This document shows, in pieces, positions 1 through 10,637 of a stretch of DNA of 63,362 bases. The notes under the pieces are model-generated. The model did no database searches, was not told the origin of the DNA, and saw only the letters and a program-made list of their open reading frames with translations. Both the position numbers and the translations under genes were made by a program. Positions within the stretch are counted from its first letter, which is position 1. Every line of letters begins with the position of its first letter. Source of the DNA: Candidatus Neoanaerotignum galli. GTDB lineage: Bacteria; Bacillota; Clostridia; Lachnospirales; Anaerotignaceae. The stretch spans positions 1 to 63,362 of the forward strand of contig CAJFIN010000003.1 in the NCBI GenBank assembly GCA_904381335.1, written 5' to 3'.

Positions 1-1
1 T

Positions 2-151
2 AAAATCATTCTTAATACTGGTGAAACACAAAGCAAAGTGTATGAAAAAGCCGGAAGTATTAATAAAAATGCTTGTGTCCGTTCGGGCTACATGTTCAAA
101 AAAATGATCGAAGCCCAGGAAAGAGAAATGGCAAATAAATCCGGCCGCTAA
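2..151 (+). CDS. 3' end of an unidentified CDS (truncated by window start)
   Basis: Open frame from base 2 reads KIILNTGETQSKVYEKAGSINKNACVRSGYMFKKMIEAQEREMANKSGR*. Confidence 0.5.
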   Translation, partial: KIILNTGETQSKVYEKAGSINKNACVRSGYMFKKMIEAQEREMANKSGR

Positions 152-251
152 TTCTTTTGCCTTTTGAGATAACGCCAAACCAGGCGATCGACTCTCAAGG
201 ATACAAAAAACTGCGTTTTGTCCCCTCCATTTGGAAACAAAACGCAGTTTT

Positions 252-941
252 TTATTCCTCTAAATCCCGCAGGCCATGTAGAATATGCAGCCGCATGGCC
301 ATCTGGGCTCCCTCACCATCCCGCAAGGCAATATATTCCGCCACAGCTTGATGATATGTGGCGGCATTGCGGCTGGATGTTTCCGTCCGACCAATGGAAG
401 AAGCCGTTGTAATGGCATTGCGGACAGCATCTTCCAATGCCGGCATTGTCATGGTGATCACACTATTATGGGTGGCAGTGGCAATGGCTGTATGAAAAGC
501 CTGATCCTCTCGAATAAACGGTTCGCCCCGCTCCACCTTTTGCACCAATTCCTCTGCCAAACGATGAATCTCCGCCACTTCTGCTTCCGTTGCCTGTTCT
601 GCAGCCAACCGTGCACTGGAAGGCTCTAAAATCAACCGAAATTCAAACCAATGCCGCACCAGTTTTTTCTGATCCTCCCAAAACGCCTGTTCAAACCAGT
701 CTGGCCCACCTGATTTCCGTGGCGCCACAAACGTACCACTACCCCGGCGAATCAGCAGCAACCCTTGACCAGCCAAAATTTTTATTGCCTCCCGCAGCGA
801 GGCCCGACTTACCCCCAACAAGGCTGCCAATTCATATTCATTGGGAAGCTTATCTCCCGGCTGATATTTCTTCTCTAAAAAAATCATATTTCGAATCTGA
901 TTTGCAATTGACTGACTGACAGGGGTAAATGGTTCGTTCAT
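252..941 (-). CDS. GntR/FadR-family transcriptional regulator (HTH + FCD domain)
   Basis: 229 aa; N-terminal winged HTH (GDKLPNEYELAALLGVSRASLREAIKIL), FCD-like C-terminus. Confidence 0.9.
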   Translation of the reverse strand: MNEPFTPVSQSIANQIRNMIFLEKKYQPGDKLPNEYELAALLGVSRASLREAIKILAGQGLLLIRRGSGTFVAPRKSGGPDWFEQAFWEDQKKLVRHWFEFRLILEPSSARLAAEQATEAEVAEIHRLAEELVQKVERGEPFIREDQAFHTAIATATHNSVITMTMPALEDAVRNAITTASSIGRTETSSRNAATYHQAVAEYIALRDGEGAQMAMRLHILHGLRDLEE

Positions 942-962
942 AGCGGTCTCCTTTCTTATAAG

Positions 963-1081
963 TTGTCAGACTAATTATACCACCTTTTTTATTTTCTTAC
1001 TAGCATTTTTGAAAGATTCTTGACTTTTCCCTTTTTTTAGAGTAGGATAAAGGAAAAAGCGCCGTTAAATTGGTTAGACAA
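963..1081. promoter_or_regulatory. Divergent gntR/ilvD control region with two FadR-type operator-like sites
   Basis: TTGTCAGACTA (963-973) and TGGTTAGACAA (1071-1081) both fit TNGTNNNACNA. Confidence 0.5.
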
Positions 1082-1104
1082 CTTTTGAAAGGATGTGAAC
1101 TTTC

Positions 1105-2769
1105 ATGCGTAGTGACGCAATGAAAACGGGCCCTAGCAAACTGCCCCACCGCAGTCTCTTAAAGGCCCTTGGGTTGACAGATGAGGAAATCAAACGCCCA
1201 CTCATCGGTATTGTCAGCGCCCAAAATGATATTATCCCGGGACATCTGCATTTGGGTCAGATTGCTCAAGCCGTCAAAGATGGGGTTCGCTTGGCCGGAG
1301 GCACGCCCTTTGTCTTTCCTGCCATAGGTGTCTGTGACGGCCTGGCTATGGGGCATAATGGGATGCACTATTCTCTCATTAGCCGGGAACATATCGCCGA
1401 CAGTGTGGAAATTATGGCAAATGCCCATCCCTTTGATGCGCTGGTGTTTATTCCCAACTGTGACAAAATCGTGCCTGGTATGCTGATGGCTGCCCTGCGG
1501 CTGAATCTGCCCTCCATTTTTGTCTCCGGTGGCCCAATGATGCCTGGCCGATTGGCAGATGGCACCAAAACCACCTATTCCAGCGGCTATGAATTTATTC
1601 CCAAGCTGGAACAGGGGCTCTGTTCTGAAGAAGAAGCCATGGATGTGGAAAACAATACTTGCCCCGGCTGTGGCAGCTGCGCCGGCATGTTTACCGCTAA
1701 CTCCATGAACTGTCTGACCGAGATTATCGGTATGGGGCTGCCAGGGAACGGCACCATTCCCGCTGTACATGCTGCCCGCATCCGTCTGGCAAAGCAGGCC
1801 GGTATGCAGATCATGGCTCTGCTGGAGCAAGATCTGCGCCCGCGGGACATTGTCACCGAAAAAGCACTGAAAAATGCCCTTCATGCTGACATGGCTTTAG
1901 GCTGTTCCACCAATACCGCCCTTCACCTGCCCGCCATTGCCCATGAAGCTGGATTGACCATTGATTTTAATGAAATCAATGCCATCAGCAAAGAAACACC
2001 CCATATTGTAAAACTGGCTCCCGCTGGAGCAGACTGCCTGGTAGACCTGCATCAAGCCGGCGGTTTAAGCGCCGTAATGAAAGACCTGGCTAGCTATGGT
2101 CTTTTTGACACCAGCCTGATTACCTGCACCGGCAAAACCATTGCAGAAAACATTAAAAATGCCAAAGTCTATGACCGCAACGTCATCCGTGACCGGGAAC
2201 ACGCTTATTCTCCCGATGGCGGCTTAGCTATTTTGTGGGGCAATATTGCTCCTGATGGCGCTGTCGTAAAAAAAGGTGCTGTACTGCCGGAAATGATGGT
2301 GCACGAAGGCCCTGCCCGAGTTTTTGACTCTGAGGAAGACTGTATTACGGCTTTAAACAGCGGTAAAATCCAAGCCGGCGATGTAATCGTCATCCGTTAT
2401 GAAGGACCTAAGGGCGGCCCTGGTATGCGGGAAATGCTGGCCCCCACAGCCACACTGGCAGGCCTTGGGCTGGATAATTCCGTAGCTCTGATCACCGATG
2501 GCCGGTTCTCCGGCGCCTCCCGTGGAGCAGCTATCGGCCACATTTCTCCGGAAGCTGCTGCCGGCGGACCCATTGGTCTGATTGAAGAAGGCGACCTGAT
2601 CCGGGTCGACATCCCGAACAACACCCTGGAATTATTGGTGGATGAGGCCACCTTGGCTCAGCGCCGCAAAACCTTTGTGCCTAAACAAAAAGAAGTGGCC
2701 CCTGGCTATCTGCGCCGCTATCAGCGCTTAGTCACCAGCGCGAATACTGGCGCTGTCTTTGAAGACTAA
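1105..2769 (+). CDS. ilvD: Dihydroxy-acid dehydratase (IlvD/Edd family)
   Basis: 554 aa; [41 protein letters not shown] motifs. Confidence 0.93.
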   Translation: MRSDAMKTGPSKLPHRSLLKALGLTDEEIKRPLIGIVSAQNDIIPGHLHLGQIAQAVKDGVRLAGGTPFVFPAIGVCDGLAMGHNGMHYSLISREHIADSVEIMANAHPFDALVFIPNCDKIVPGMLMAALRLNLPSIFVSGGPMMPGRLADGTKTTYSSGYEFIPKLEQGLCSEEEAMDVENNTCPGCGSCAGMFTANSMNCLTEIIGMGLPGNGTIPAVHAARIRLAKQAGMQIMALLEQDLRPRDIVTEKALKNALHADMALGCSTNTALHLPAIAHEAGLTIDFNEINAISKETPHIVKLAPAGADCLVDLHQAGGLSAVMKDLASYGLFDTSLITCTGKTIAENIKNAKVYDRNVIRDREHAYSPDGGLAILWGNIAPDGAVVKKGAVLPEMMVHEGPARVFDSEEDCITALNSGKIQAGDVIVIRYEGPKGGPGMREMLAPTATLAGLGLDNSVALITDGRFSGASRGAAIGHISPEAAAGGPIGLIEEGDLIRVDIPNNTLELLVDEATLAQRRKTFVPKQKEVAPGYLRRYQRLVTSANTGAVFED

Positions 2770-2790
2770 TCCGGCTGCCATTCATAAAAC

Positions 2791-2836
2791 AAAAACCGTC
2801 TGTTCCTTTCCTAAGGGAAGGGATCAGACGGTTTCT
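2791..2836 (+). terminator. Rho-independent terminator
   Basis: AAACCGTCTG...CAGACGGTTTCTTATTTTT stem after ilvD. Confidence 0.7.
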
Positions 2837-2890
2837 TATTTTTGGCAAATAAAAAAGCGCCCAGCCGAAAGCCGGACGCCCTTTGACCCC

Positions 2891-3976
2891 TTAGTGGGTC
2901 TTATTATATTCTTCCAGATCCAAAATGGCCTGTTTCATTAATTCTTTTGTGATCTTATAGGGAGATACATCGATATCGTATTTGGTAATAGCGCTGTCCA
3001 ATACGGGCTCCAACTCGTCTTCCTTTACTTCGATATCCGCCAACTTCGTGGGCAGATTGATGGATTTCATAAACTTATAGATCTTTTCCAATTCATCCAT
3101 CTGTTTATCCATCATCAGCATGCAAAGCACGCCATAAGAAACCACTTCGCCATGCAGATGGCGTTCTTCAATCTGAGGCAGAACAGTCATACCATAGAAA
3201 AGTGCATGAGCCATACCGCTGTTCAGGTTTACATCAATCAGATAGCTGACTAAGCCTGTGGTCAAAATGATGGCCAGCACCACCTGTTCCAGCTCAAAAG
3301 AGGACTGATGATTCTTAACATCCTGCATAGCTTTGGTGCCATATTTCAGCAAAGGCGTGCCAGTCATTTCGCTCATAACCACTGCCAGCTCATCCCGATG
3401 GGCCAGCTGAAGACCTCTGGCGCTAAAAGGCACTTCCGTATATTTTGCCAATGTATCGCCAATACCAGCCCAAAGATATACCTCTGGCGCATTGGCAATT
3501 ACTTCCAAATTGATAAAGCAATGGCTGGTGGGACGAGGACCCACAAACACATCTTTTTGCACGCCATTAGGATAATACATAACGGCAATCGCTGTTGTAG
3601 CGGCACAAGTGGCTGCAATAGTGGGGAAAGTAAAGAACGGTTTGCCAGACTGCATAGAAACATACTTACAGGTATCGATGGCTTTACCGCCGCCGCAGGC
3701 AAAGATCATATCTGCTTCTTTTACCGTATCAAGGCCCAGCAGACGTTCACCATTTTCATAGCTGGCCACGCCACCATACCATTCAAAACCCACAATTTCA
3801 ATATTGGTTCCTTTCACGGCTTCTGTCAAAACAGGCCGCATAGCATTCAGTGCATGCTCACCGCCAATGACCACTGCTTTTTTACCATATTTGGCACACA
3901 CTTCGCCCAGTTTTTCATAGGTGGAAAGACCGGAAGCGATACTATAACCGGGGAAAAAGACATTCGTTACTTCCAT
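2891..3976 (-). CDS. Iron-containing alcohol/glycerol dehydrogenase family protein (copy 1)
   Basis: FACGGGKAIDTCKY motif; start refined from 4096 to the ATG at 3976 with an upstream AGGAGTG RBS; paralogue of 54576..55658. Confidence 0.88.
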   Translation of the reverse strand: MEVTNVFFPGYSIASGLSTYEKLGEVCAKYGKKAVVIGGEHALNAMRPVLTEAVKGTNIEIVGFEWYGGVASYENGERLLGLDTVKEADMIFACGGGKAIDTCKYVSMQSGKPFFTFPTIAATCAATTAIAVMYYPNGVQKDVFVGPRPTSHCFINLEVIANAPEVYLWAGIGDTLAKYTEVPFSARGLQLAHRDELAVVMSEMTGTPLLKYGTKAMQDVKNHQSSFELEQVVLAIILTTGLVSYLIDVNLNSGMAHALFYGMTVLPQIEERHLHGEVVSYGVLCMLMMDKQMDELEKIYKFMKSINLPTKLADIEVKEDELEPVLDSAITKYDIDVSPYKITKELMKQAILDLEEYNKTH

Positions 3977-4108
3977 ATCAAAACACTCCTTTTTGCATGA
4001 TCTCCAGGCCCATTCCCTGTCCACTATCTTTGGACAAACGGCATCGGGCCACCACTTGGCATTATTATACTTGTTTTTTAGTCGATTTTCAATCATAAAT
4101 GTACAAAA

Positions 4109-5503
4109 TTATGACTTGTGTTCTTCTTCTTGGCCGCTTGCTGCATTCTCTTGGCCCCAGAAATGGCGTTTTTCCCAGTGGGCAAACCGATAATAGCCAT
4201 AAAGGGTTACAAAAGCCACCACCCATGTTACCGGGTAACCATAAATAATGGCGTCCACCGATGCATTCAACTTTGTGGAAATAAACAAGAAGATTTGACG
4301 AAGCACCACAAAAGAGCCTGTCATACAGACCATAGGTACCATGGCTTCTCCAAACCCGCGCATAGCGCCTGCATAAACAACGGTTAATCCAAGTATACAG
4401 TATAACGGCAGCATAATATGAAGAATCTCTAAGCCGCTGGCAATAACTTCCGGATCGGTAGAAAAAATCCGCAATACATAGTCGCCGAAAAACCAGAGAG
4501 CCACACAACAAACCACGTTAACCAAAAATGCCATCACCGCCGAAATGGTGACGCCTCGTTTTGCACGAGCTACTTTTCTCGCCCCCACATTCTGGCCCAC
4601 AAAGGTAACCACGGCCAAACTAATCGACTGCATTGGCATCAACAAAAACGTATCGATTTTTAAATAGGAACTAAACCCGGCAATTACTGCTGTGCCAAAG
4701 GCATTGATGTAATACTGTACCAAAATATTCGAGATGGAGGTAACACTTTGCTGAAACCCACTGGGCAAGCCAATTTGCAGAATCTGCTTCACCATTGGCC
4801 CATTATAACGGATCCCCCGCAGATGAAGGGCAAAGAGCTCATGGCTGTTATACAGCACCACCATCACCAGCACGGCCGAAACCACCTGGGCAATGAGCGT
4901 AGCAATGGCCACCCCGGCAATCCCCATCTGGAATTGGGTCACAAATACAACGTCCAACACCACATTAATCAACGAAGTAACTATCAGAAAGTAAAGTGGC
5001 CGTTTACTATCGCCCACTGCCCGCAAAATAGCTGAACCCATATTATAAATCATCAGGGCCAAAATACCCATAAAATAAATCCGTAAGTAGACCACCGCTT
5101 CTACCATAACTTCTTCCGGCGTCTGCATCATCCGCAAAATCCAAGGTGACAATGCCACACCCACAATCGTAGAAACAATGCCCAAAATCACCGTGATAAA
5201 TAAGGTAACATGGACGGCCTTCCGCATTTTATGTAAGTCTCCTGCGCCAAAATATTGGCTGATTACCGCACTGGCGCCAGTGGATACCCCCATAAAAAAT
5301 CCCACCAGCATATTGATGATCGGGGAAGAAGAACCCACCGCCGCCAAAGCAGCAGCACTGACAAACTGCCCCACGACCACCACATCGGCCGTATTATATA
5401 ATTGCTGCAAAATATTCCCCAGCAGCAACGGAATAGTGAAAAGGATGATTTGTTTCACCATGTTGCCTTCTGTCATTGCGTTTGCATGCTGCAAGACTCC
5501 CAT
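4109..5503 (-). CDS. MATE family efflux transporter (1)
   Basis: 464 aa, MTEGNMVKQIILFTIPLLLGNILQQLYNTADVVVVG typical MATE N-terminus. Confidence 0.93.
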   Translation of the reverse strand: MGVLQHANAMTEGNMVKQIILFTIPLLLGNILQQLYNTADVVVVGQFVSAAALAAVGSSSPIINMLVGFFMGVSTGASAVISQYFGAGDLHKMRKAVHVTLFITVILGIVSTIVGVALSPWILRMMQTPEEVMVEAVVYLRIYFMGILALMIYNMGSAILRAVGDSKRPLYFLIVTSLINVVLDVVFVTQFQMGIAGVAIATLIAQVVSAVLVMVVLYNSHELFALHLRGIRYNGPMVKQILQIGLPSGFQQSVTSISNILVQYYINAFGTAVIAGFSSYLKIDTFLLMPMQSISLAVVTFVGQNVGARKVARAKRGVTISAVMAFLVNVVCCVALWFFGDYVLRIFSTDPEVIASGLEILHIMLPLYCILGLTVVYAGAMRGFGEAMVPMVCMTGSFVVLRQIFLFISTKLNASVDAIIYGYPVTWVVAFVTLYGYYRFAHWEKRHFWGQENAASGQEEEHKS

Positions 5504-5682
5504 CTCCTTTTGTCATAATTGGCCGTTTTGCCAGTTTTGGTGCCGCGTCCTTTCCGCACCTTTTCGCCTTGATTATAGACTTTTTATCCGTACCTTTCAA
5601 GCCTATTTCCCATTTCCAACAAAAAAATCCATCCAAACCATCTTTTTGCCTTGCCATTCCTTTTGGGAGGGAAATCTTCTGA

Positions 5683-6414
5683 TCAGCTGTCCTGTTCCAA
5701 TTCCTCTTCCGATAGGTCCGCTAAAATCTGGGCAATGCAATCCAGCTTTTTTTCTTTATGCGCACGGGAATCCGTCACCACGCCATGATACACCACCACT
5801 TCTGCCTGGGCCCGTACATCTGCATAACACAATACCAGCAATGCCTGCCATAACGCCTTTTGTTTCACTCCCAACTGTGCCAAGCTTTCTTTCTGCGCAC
5901 AAGTGCGAAAATGTTTCAATACCTGGGCATGATCTGCCTTTTTGTAAGAAGCAAACCGCTCTACCGCCTCTTCCGGCAGCAAAAACGGAATGAAATCATC
6001 ATGATGGGTGATGAAAAAACAAATCCGCTGGGTTTGTACATGATCAAAACCTAGCTGCGGCAGCAAGGCCCGACAAATCTGAGCCGATTTGGCTGCATGG
6101 CCATAAAAGACCAATCGGTCCTCTTTTTGCCGAGCTACCACAGGTTTTCCCACATCGTGAAATAAGCCGGCCGTTAACAGGTTGTCCTGCCAGTCTATTA
6201 GCCGGTCTGCCAACTGCCGTTGGATCTCCCACACGGTGTGTAAACTATGGTTCATCAGATCATAGCAATGATGGGGATTGTGTTGATCAAAACCCACCAT
6301 TGCCGCCGCCTGCGGGCCTAACATATCCTCCACTTCCCGCTTGCTAAGGGACTGCCAATAGGCAATAAGATCCGGACGCTTTACTAGAGAAAGCAACGTT
6401 TCTTTCTGCAACAT
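5683..6414 (-). CDS. HD domain protein (putative metal-dependent phosphohydrolase)
   Basis: 243 aa; LLTAGLFHDVGKPVV HD motif and ITHHDDF. Confidence 0.8.
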   Translation of the reverse strand: MLQKETLLSLVKRPDLIAYWQSLSKREVEDMLGPQAAAMVGFDQHNPHHCYDLMNHSLHTVWEIQRQLADRLIDWQDNLLTAGLFHDVGKPVVARQKEDRLVFYGHAAKSAQICRALLPQLGFDHVQTQRICFFITHHDDFIPFLLPEEAVERFASYKKADHAQVLKHFRTCAQKESLAQLGVKQKALWQALLVLCYADVRAQAEVVVYHGVVTDSRAHKEKKLDCIAQILADLSEEELEQDS

Positions 6415-6420
6415 ACCATT

Positions 6421-7779
6421 TTACCCTTTCTTTGTTTGATAAATCTGCCGCCAATGCCCTGTACGATATTGTCGGTAGGAAATCGCCCAGTTAACAAACC
6501 AACCCATGGGCACCGCCCACCAAACCATGCCAATACCCACTTTTGGTGCCAGCGTCACTGACAAGGTCACCCGCAGCGTCAAGTTCACCAAGTTGGCCAC
6601 TGTAAACCATTTCATGTCACCGGCGCCCCGCAGTATGCCGTCCACTGCCATTTTAAACCCCACCATAGCAAAAAAGAAGCCGATAAATGTGAGGTAGTCC
6701 TGCCCCGTCTGTACTGCCGTAGCCGTCCCTTCATTGCCCAGGAAAAGCCGGATCAGTGGAGCGTGAAAAATTTCCAGCACCAGCATCAGCCCAAGGGCAA
6801 TAAGCAAAATAAGCCGATTAGCTGATCGATATCCCTCCGGCACGCGATCCGGTTTGCCGGCACCAATATTTTGTGCCGTATAAGAGGAAAGGGCATTGCC
6901 AATGCCGCTCATGGGCACCACGCAGATGGATTCTATCCTCATGCCCGCAGAAAATCCCGCCAAGGCTTGAGAGCCGAAACTATTAACCACTGACTGCACC
7001 AACATCATACCGATGGAAACGGTAGATTGCTGTAATATGGAGGGGAGCGCAATTCTCGTCATACTCCCTAGTTCCCGCAGCTGAAATACCGACGATTTTT
7101 CTTGACTGAGATGATGGATTAACCGCAAAAACACAAAAAAACTCATCACCGCTGAAATCCCTTGGGCAATCAAAGTAGCCCAGGCCACTCCCGTTACACC
7201 CATAGAAAACCGAGTGACTAAAATCACATCCAGCACCACATTAAATACAGAAGAAAAGATCAAAAAATATAGCGGCACCCGTGATTTCCCCAAGGCATTA
7301 AACATGGATGATAAGACATTATACATAAATAAAAATGGCAGCCCCAAAAAATAAATCTGTAAATAGTCCACTGCCATATCCAGCACATCTGGCGGCGTTT
7401 TCAACAGCTGCAAAATACCCTCGCTGCACACTAGCCCAATGCCGCCCAAAAGAATACTAACCACCAAAAAAGTCAGTAGTGCAGTAAACACGGCGCTCTT
7501 CATTTTTCGGTACTCTCTGGCGCCAAAATACCGGCTCACCACCACCGAAGAACCAACCCCGCCGCCAATGGCCACACAGATAAAGATATTGGTCAGCGCA
7601 TAACTGGCGCCCACCGCCGCCAAGGCTCCTTCGCCCACAAACCGCCCCACAATGGCTGAATCTGCCATGGTATACGTCTGTTGAAAGAGATTGCCGGTAA
7701 TCATCGGCAAGGCAAAAATCAGCAATGCTTTTCCTGGCGTTTGTGTCGTCAGATAGTCTTGTTCCATTCTCCGGTCCAT
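6421..7779 (-). CDS. MATE family efflux transporter (2)
   Basis: 452 aa, MATE-type sequence (GKALLIFALPMITGNLFQQTYTMADSAIVGRFVG). Confidence 0.93.
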   Translation of the reverse strand: MDRRMEQDYLTTQTPGKALLIFALPMITGNLFQQTYTMADSAIVGRFVGEGALAAVGASYALTNIFICVAIGGGVGSSVVVSRYFGAREYRKMKSAVFTALLTFLVVSILLGGIGLVCSEGILQLLKTPPDVLDMAVDYLQIYFLGLPFLFMYNVLSSMFNALGKSRVPLYFLIFSSVFNVVLDVILVTRFSMGVTGVAWATLIAQGISAVMSFFVFLRLIHHLSQEKSSVFQLRELGSMTRIALPSILQQSTVSIGMMLVQSVVNSFGSQALAGFSAGMRIESICVVPMSGIGNALSSYTAQNIGAGKPDRVPEGYRSANRLILLIALGLMLVLEIFHAPLIRLFLGNEGTATAVQTGQDYLTFIGFFFAMVGFKMAVDGILRGAGDMKWFTVANLVNLTLRVTLSVTLAPKVGIGMVWWAVPMGWFVNWAISYRQYRTGHWRQIYQTKKG

Positions 7780-8099
7780 CTCCTTTCCCCATCATGTCGG
7801 CTCTTTACCCAAGACGATATCTTTCTTCCTACCTAATTTATTATTTTCTTATTATATCTGGTTTTGACTGAAAGGGAAAGACTGTTTCTGCCATTATGCC
7901 AGAATTCTAAGATAGAAATACGAAGATAAAACATCGATAAAATTCGCTTTTTTTGCCCAACCTATCCTTTTAGGCACTATCTTCCTGTGACTCAACCAAC
8001 GTTATTTCTGGCTGAATAAAGTAATAAGATAAATTTTTTAAGTATAACTTTATTTTCTTGGCAAAAAAATTCCCCTACCCTGTTAGATAGGAGGCCGCC

Positions 8100-8378
8100 A
8101 TGTTCAAAGACAGATTTCATACCCTGCGCACAGCCAACAAATATACGCAAAGCGAGATTGCCGAGCAAATGAACGTATCAGTGCAAACCGTCTACCACTG
8201 GGAAAAGGGGCTCTTTTTGCCCACCATCGATACCTTGTTACAGTTAGCAGATTTTTTCTGCGTTTCTGTGGATGATCTTCTGGATCACAGCGATCGGCGG
8301 TTTTTAGAAGTCACCGGATTAACCGATGAACAATTAGCCCATCTTCAACAGATCATCAATGATATCCGGCATACCTGA
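8100..8378 (+). CDS. XRE-family HTH regulator
   Basis: 92 aa; FHTLRTANKYTQSEIAEQMNVSVQTVYHWEKG. Confidence 0.85.
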   Translation: MFKDRFHTLRTANKYTQSEIAEQMNVSVQTVYHWEKGLFLPTIDTLLQLADFFCVSVDDLLDHSDRRFLEVTGLTDEQLAHLQQIINDIRHT

Positions 8379-8390
8379 TAGGGCGCTTCC

Positions 8391-8645
8391 TCACAAGATA
8401 TCTGCGCAACTGTCCGCATCATCCGGCGGATAAGTACGAACCTCGGTACGGCCTAGTAAATAGTCAGTGGACACACTGAAATATTCCGCCAACCGGATCA
8501 AATCGGCAAAAGAAGGTTCCGTCCGTCCTGCTTCATAATTTGCAATGGCGGTATAACCATAGTGGAGTACTTCTCCCACCTCTTTCTGGGTCATCCTTTG
8601 TTCCTTTCGCAGCATACGCAGTCTGCTTGCAAATGAGGTGTCCAT
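8391..8645 (-). CDS. XRE-family HTH regulator
   Basis: 84 aa; LRMLRKEQRMTQKEVGEVLHYGYTAIANYEAGRTEPS. Confidence 0.87.
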   Translation of the reverse strand: MDTSFASRLRMLRKEQRMTQKEVGEVLHYGYTAIANYEAGRTEPSFADLIRLAEYFSVSTDYLLGRTEVRTYPPDDADSCADIL

Positions 8646-8775
8646 ATTGAATCTCCTTTCTCAGTACACTTTGACAAATTTCACCATTCGTGTTGTGTGA
8701 TATCTATGTATCATACCATACTTACTTCTTGGCTGCAATATTGGCCATTTCCATCGGCTATTTTGCTTGGGTAGC

Positions 8776-8805
8776 AAAAAACCGCCTTTTTCAAGGCGGT
8801 TTTTT
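8776..8805 (-). terminator. Rho-independent terminator
   Basis: AAAACCGCC-TTTTTCAA-GGCGGTTTTTT. Confidence 0.7.
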
Positions 8806-8811
8806 GTTCCA

Positions 8812-10185
8812 TCAGTCCTGCAAATGGTCTGAAGATTTTTCCATTTTTTTCAACCGATTCTCCCATTTACCAAACTTATAATACAGGAAGATCAAAGCAA
8901 ATGCGGCAAACCATGTCACTGGATAGTTGATAAGGATCACGTCCATAGAGTGGAACACGTGGGTAGCTGCCATCAAGAAAACTTGACGCAATACCACATA
9001 GCAGCCAATCATTAATACCATGGTAATAAAGGCGCTGCCAAAACCACGCATTGCACCGGCATAAACCTGGCCCAAACTCAGCAAAACATAAAACGGCAGC
9101 AATAACCGCATCATCCGTACCCCATTTTCTACCACCGCCGGGTCTGTACTAAATAGACTGATCACCGGCTCACTAAAAATCCATAAAACAACACACATAG
9201 CCGCCGTAATGCCTGTGGATAGTGCGGCCGTGACAAACACACCTTTTTTCGCCCGTTCAATCTTTCCCGCGCCAATATTTTGGCTCACAAACGTCACAAT
9301 AGCCAAGCTCAAAGACTGCATCGGCAGTCCTAAAAACACATCTACCTTCAAATAAGCGCTATATCCGGCAATCATCAGCGTGCCAAACACATTCACATAA
9401 GACTGCACCATGGCATTTGAAATAGAGGTAATGGATCGCTGAATCCCACTGGGAAAGCCAATGGAAAGCACTTGACCAACCAAATCCTTATAATAGCGAA
9501 TCCCACGCCAATGCAGGCCAAACAGCTCCTGATTTCGATGGATCACCCATAACACCAACACTGCCGATGCCACTTGGGCTAAGAAGGTGGCCCAACCCAC
9601 GCCGGCAATCCCCCACCGGAAGGCCATGACAAAGATCAAATCCAGCCCCACATGGACCGCAGATGTAAAGCACAAAAAATACAGCGGCCGGCGGCTATCC
9701 CCCACTGCCTGGAGAATGGCAGAACCCATATTATAGAGCATCACGCCGCCAATGCCGCAAAAATAAATGCGCAAATATATGACAGCCTCTTCCAGCACTT
9801 CTTCTGGCGTCTGCATCCAGCGCAAAATGGCAGGCGATGCCACTAAACCAAACACTGTGGAAAAGGCCCCCACCAGGATGGTCAAAAACAGTGTAGTATG
9901 AACGGCTCGCTGCATTTTTTCCCTGTCTCCGCTGCCAAAATAGCGCGCAATCACAGCGCTTGCCCCTGTGGCTACGCCGCTGTAAAACCCAATCAGAATA
10001 TTGATAATGGGAGAAGACGATCCCACCGCCGCCAAGGCAGCGCTGCTGACATATCGACCCACCACCGCCACATCCACCGTATTATATAACTGCTGCAAAA
10101 TATTTCCCAATAGCAGCGGAATGGTAAACAGCAGGATTTGTTTGACCATATTCCCCTCTGTCATACTGTTGCCTTGATTCCTCAT
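8812..10185 (-). CDS. MATE family efflux transporter (3)
   Basis: 457 aa; very similar to MATE (1), sharing MTEGNMVKQILLFTIPLLLGNILQQLYNTVDV. Confidence 0.93.
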   Translation of the reverse strand: MRNQGNSMTEGNMVKQILLFTIPLLLGNILQQLYNTVDVAVVGRYVSSAALAAVGSSSPIINILIGFYSGVATGASAVIARYFGSGDREKMQRAVHTTLFLTILVGAFSTVFGLVASPAILRWMQTPEEVLEEAVIYLRIYFCGIGGVMLYNMGSAILQAVGDSRRPLYFLCFTSAVHVGLDLIFVMAFRWGIAGVGWATFLAQVASAVLVLWVIHRNQELFGLHWRGIRYYKDLVGQVLSIGFPSGIQRSITSISNAMVQSYVNVFGTLMIAGYSAYLKVDVFLGLPMQSLSLAIVTFVSQNIGAGKIERAKKGVFVTAALSTGITAAMCVVLWIFSEPVISLFSTDPAVVENGVRMMRLLLPFYVLLSLGQVYAGAMRGFGSAFITMVLMIGCYVVLRQVFLMAATHVFHSMDVILINYPVTWFAAFALIFLYYKFGKWENRLKKMEKSSDHLQD

Positions 10186-10637
10186 GGTTTTTCACCCTTT
10201 CCCCAAGATGCTGCTCGTTCCACAGCAGATCTATAGATCATCTGTGGTATGTTATATAGTTCTATTATAGAGCTTTTTACAGAATTAGACAATCAAAAAT
10301 TCTTATCCTTAGCAGTATTGATTGTTATTCAAAGCCATTCCAAAAACGAAGCAACAAAATCAACAAAAAACAAACGCATCCCCCTTTGTTTCTTGGCAGG
10401 AGGTTCCTTTTTTCTCTATCTAGTTTTGCCATGGCGTTTGCAACTGCACTTTTGAGCCATAGCTAGGCACCATATTGCCAGATGTTTTCCCTTCTGGCTT
10501 GTTCTTCCTTTTTTCCATCAACGCCCAAAGCTCAAGAACGCCCTTATGTGTTTTTTGTGGCACAAAAAAACCGCCAGGCAAATTCTGCCTGAACGGTTCA
10601 TTTTTTGTATCCTGGATTCTTTGGTCAATGCCATTTT

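Noticed and set aside
1159-1884. 241-aa ORF antisense to ilvD
   Set aside because: Fully inside a clear ilvD gene, no recognisable domain; shadow ORF.
4089-4511. 140-aa ORF overlapping the end of MATE (1)
   Set aside because: Same strand, different frame inside the MATE gene; low-complexity product.
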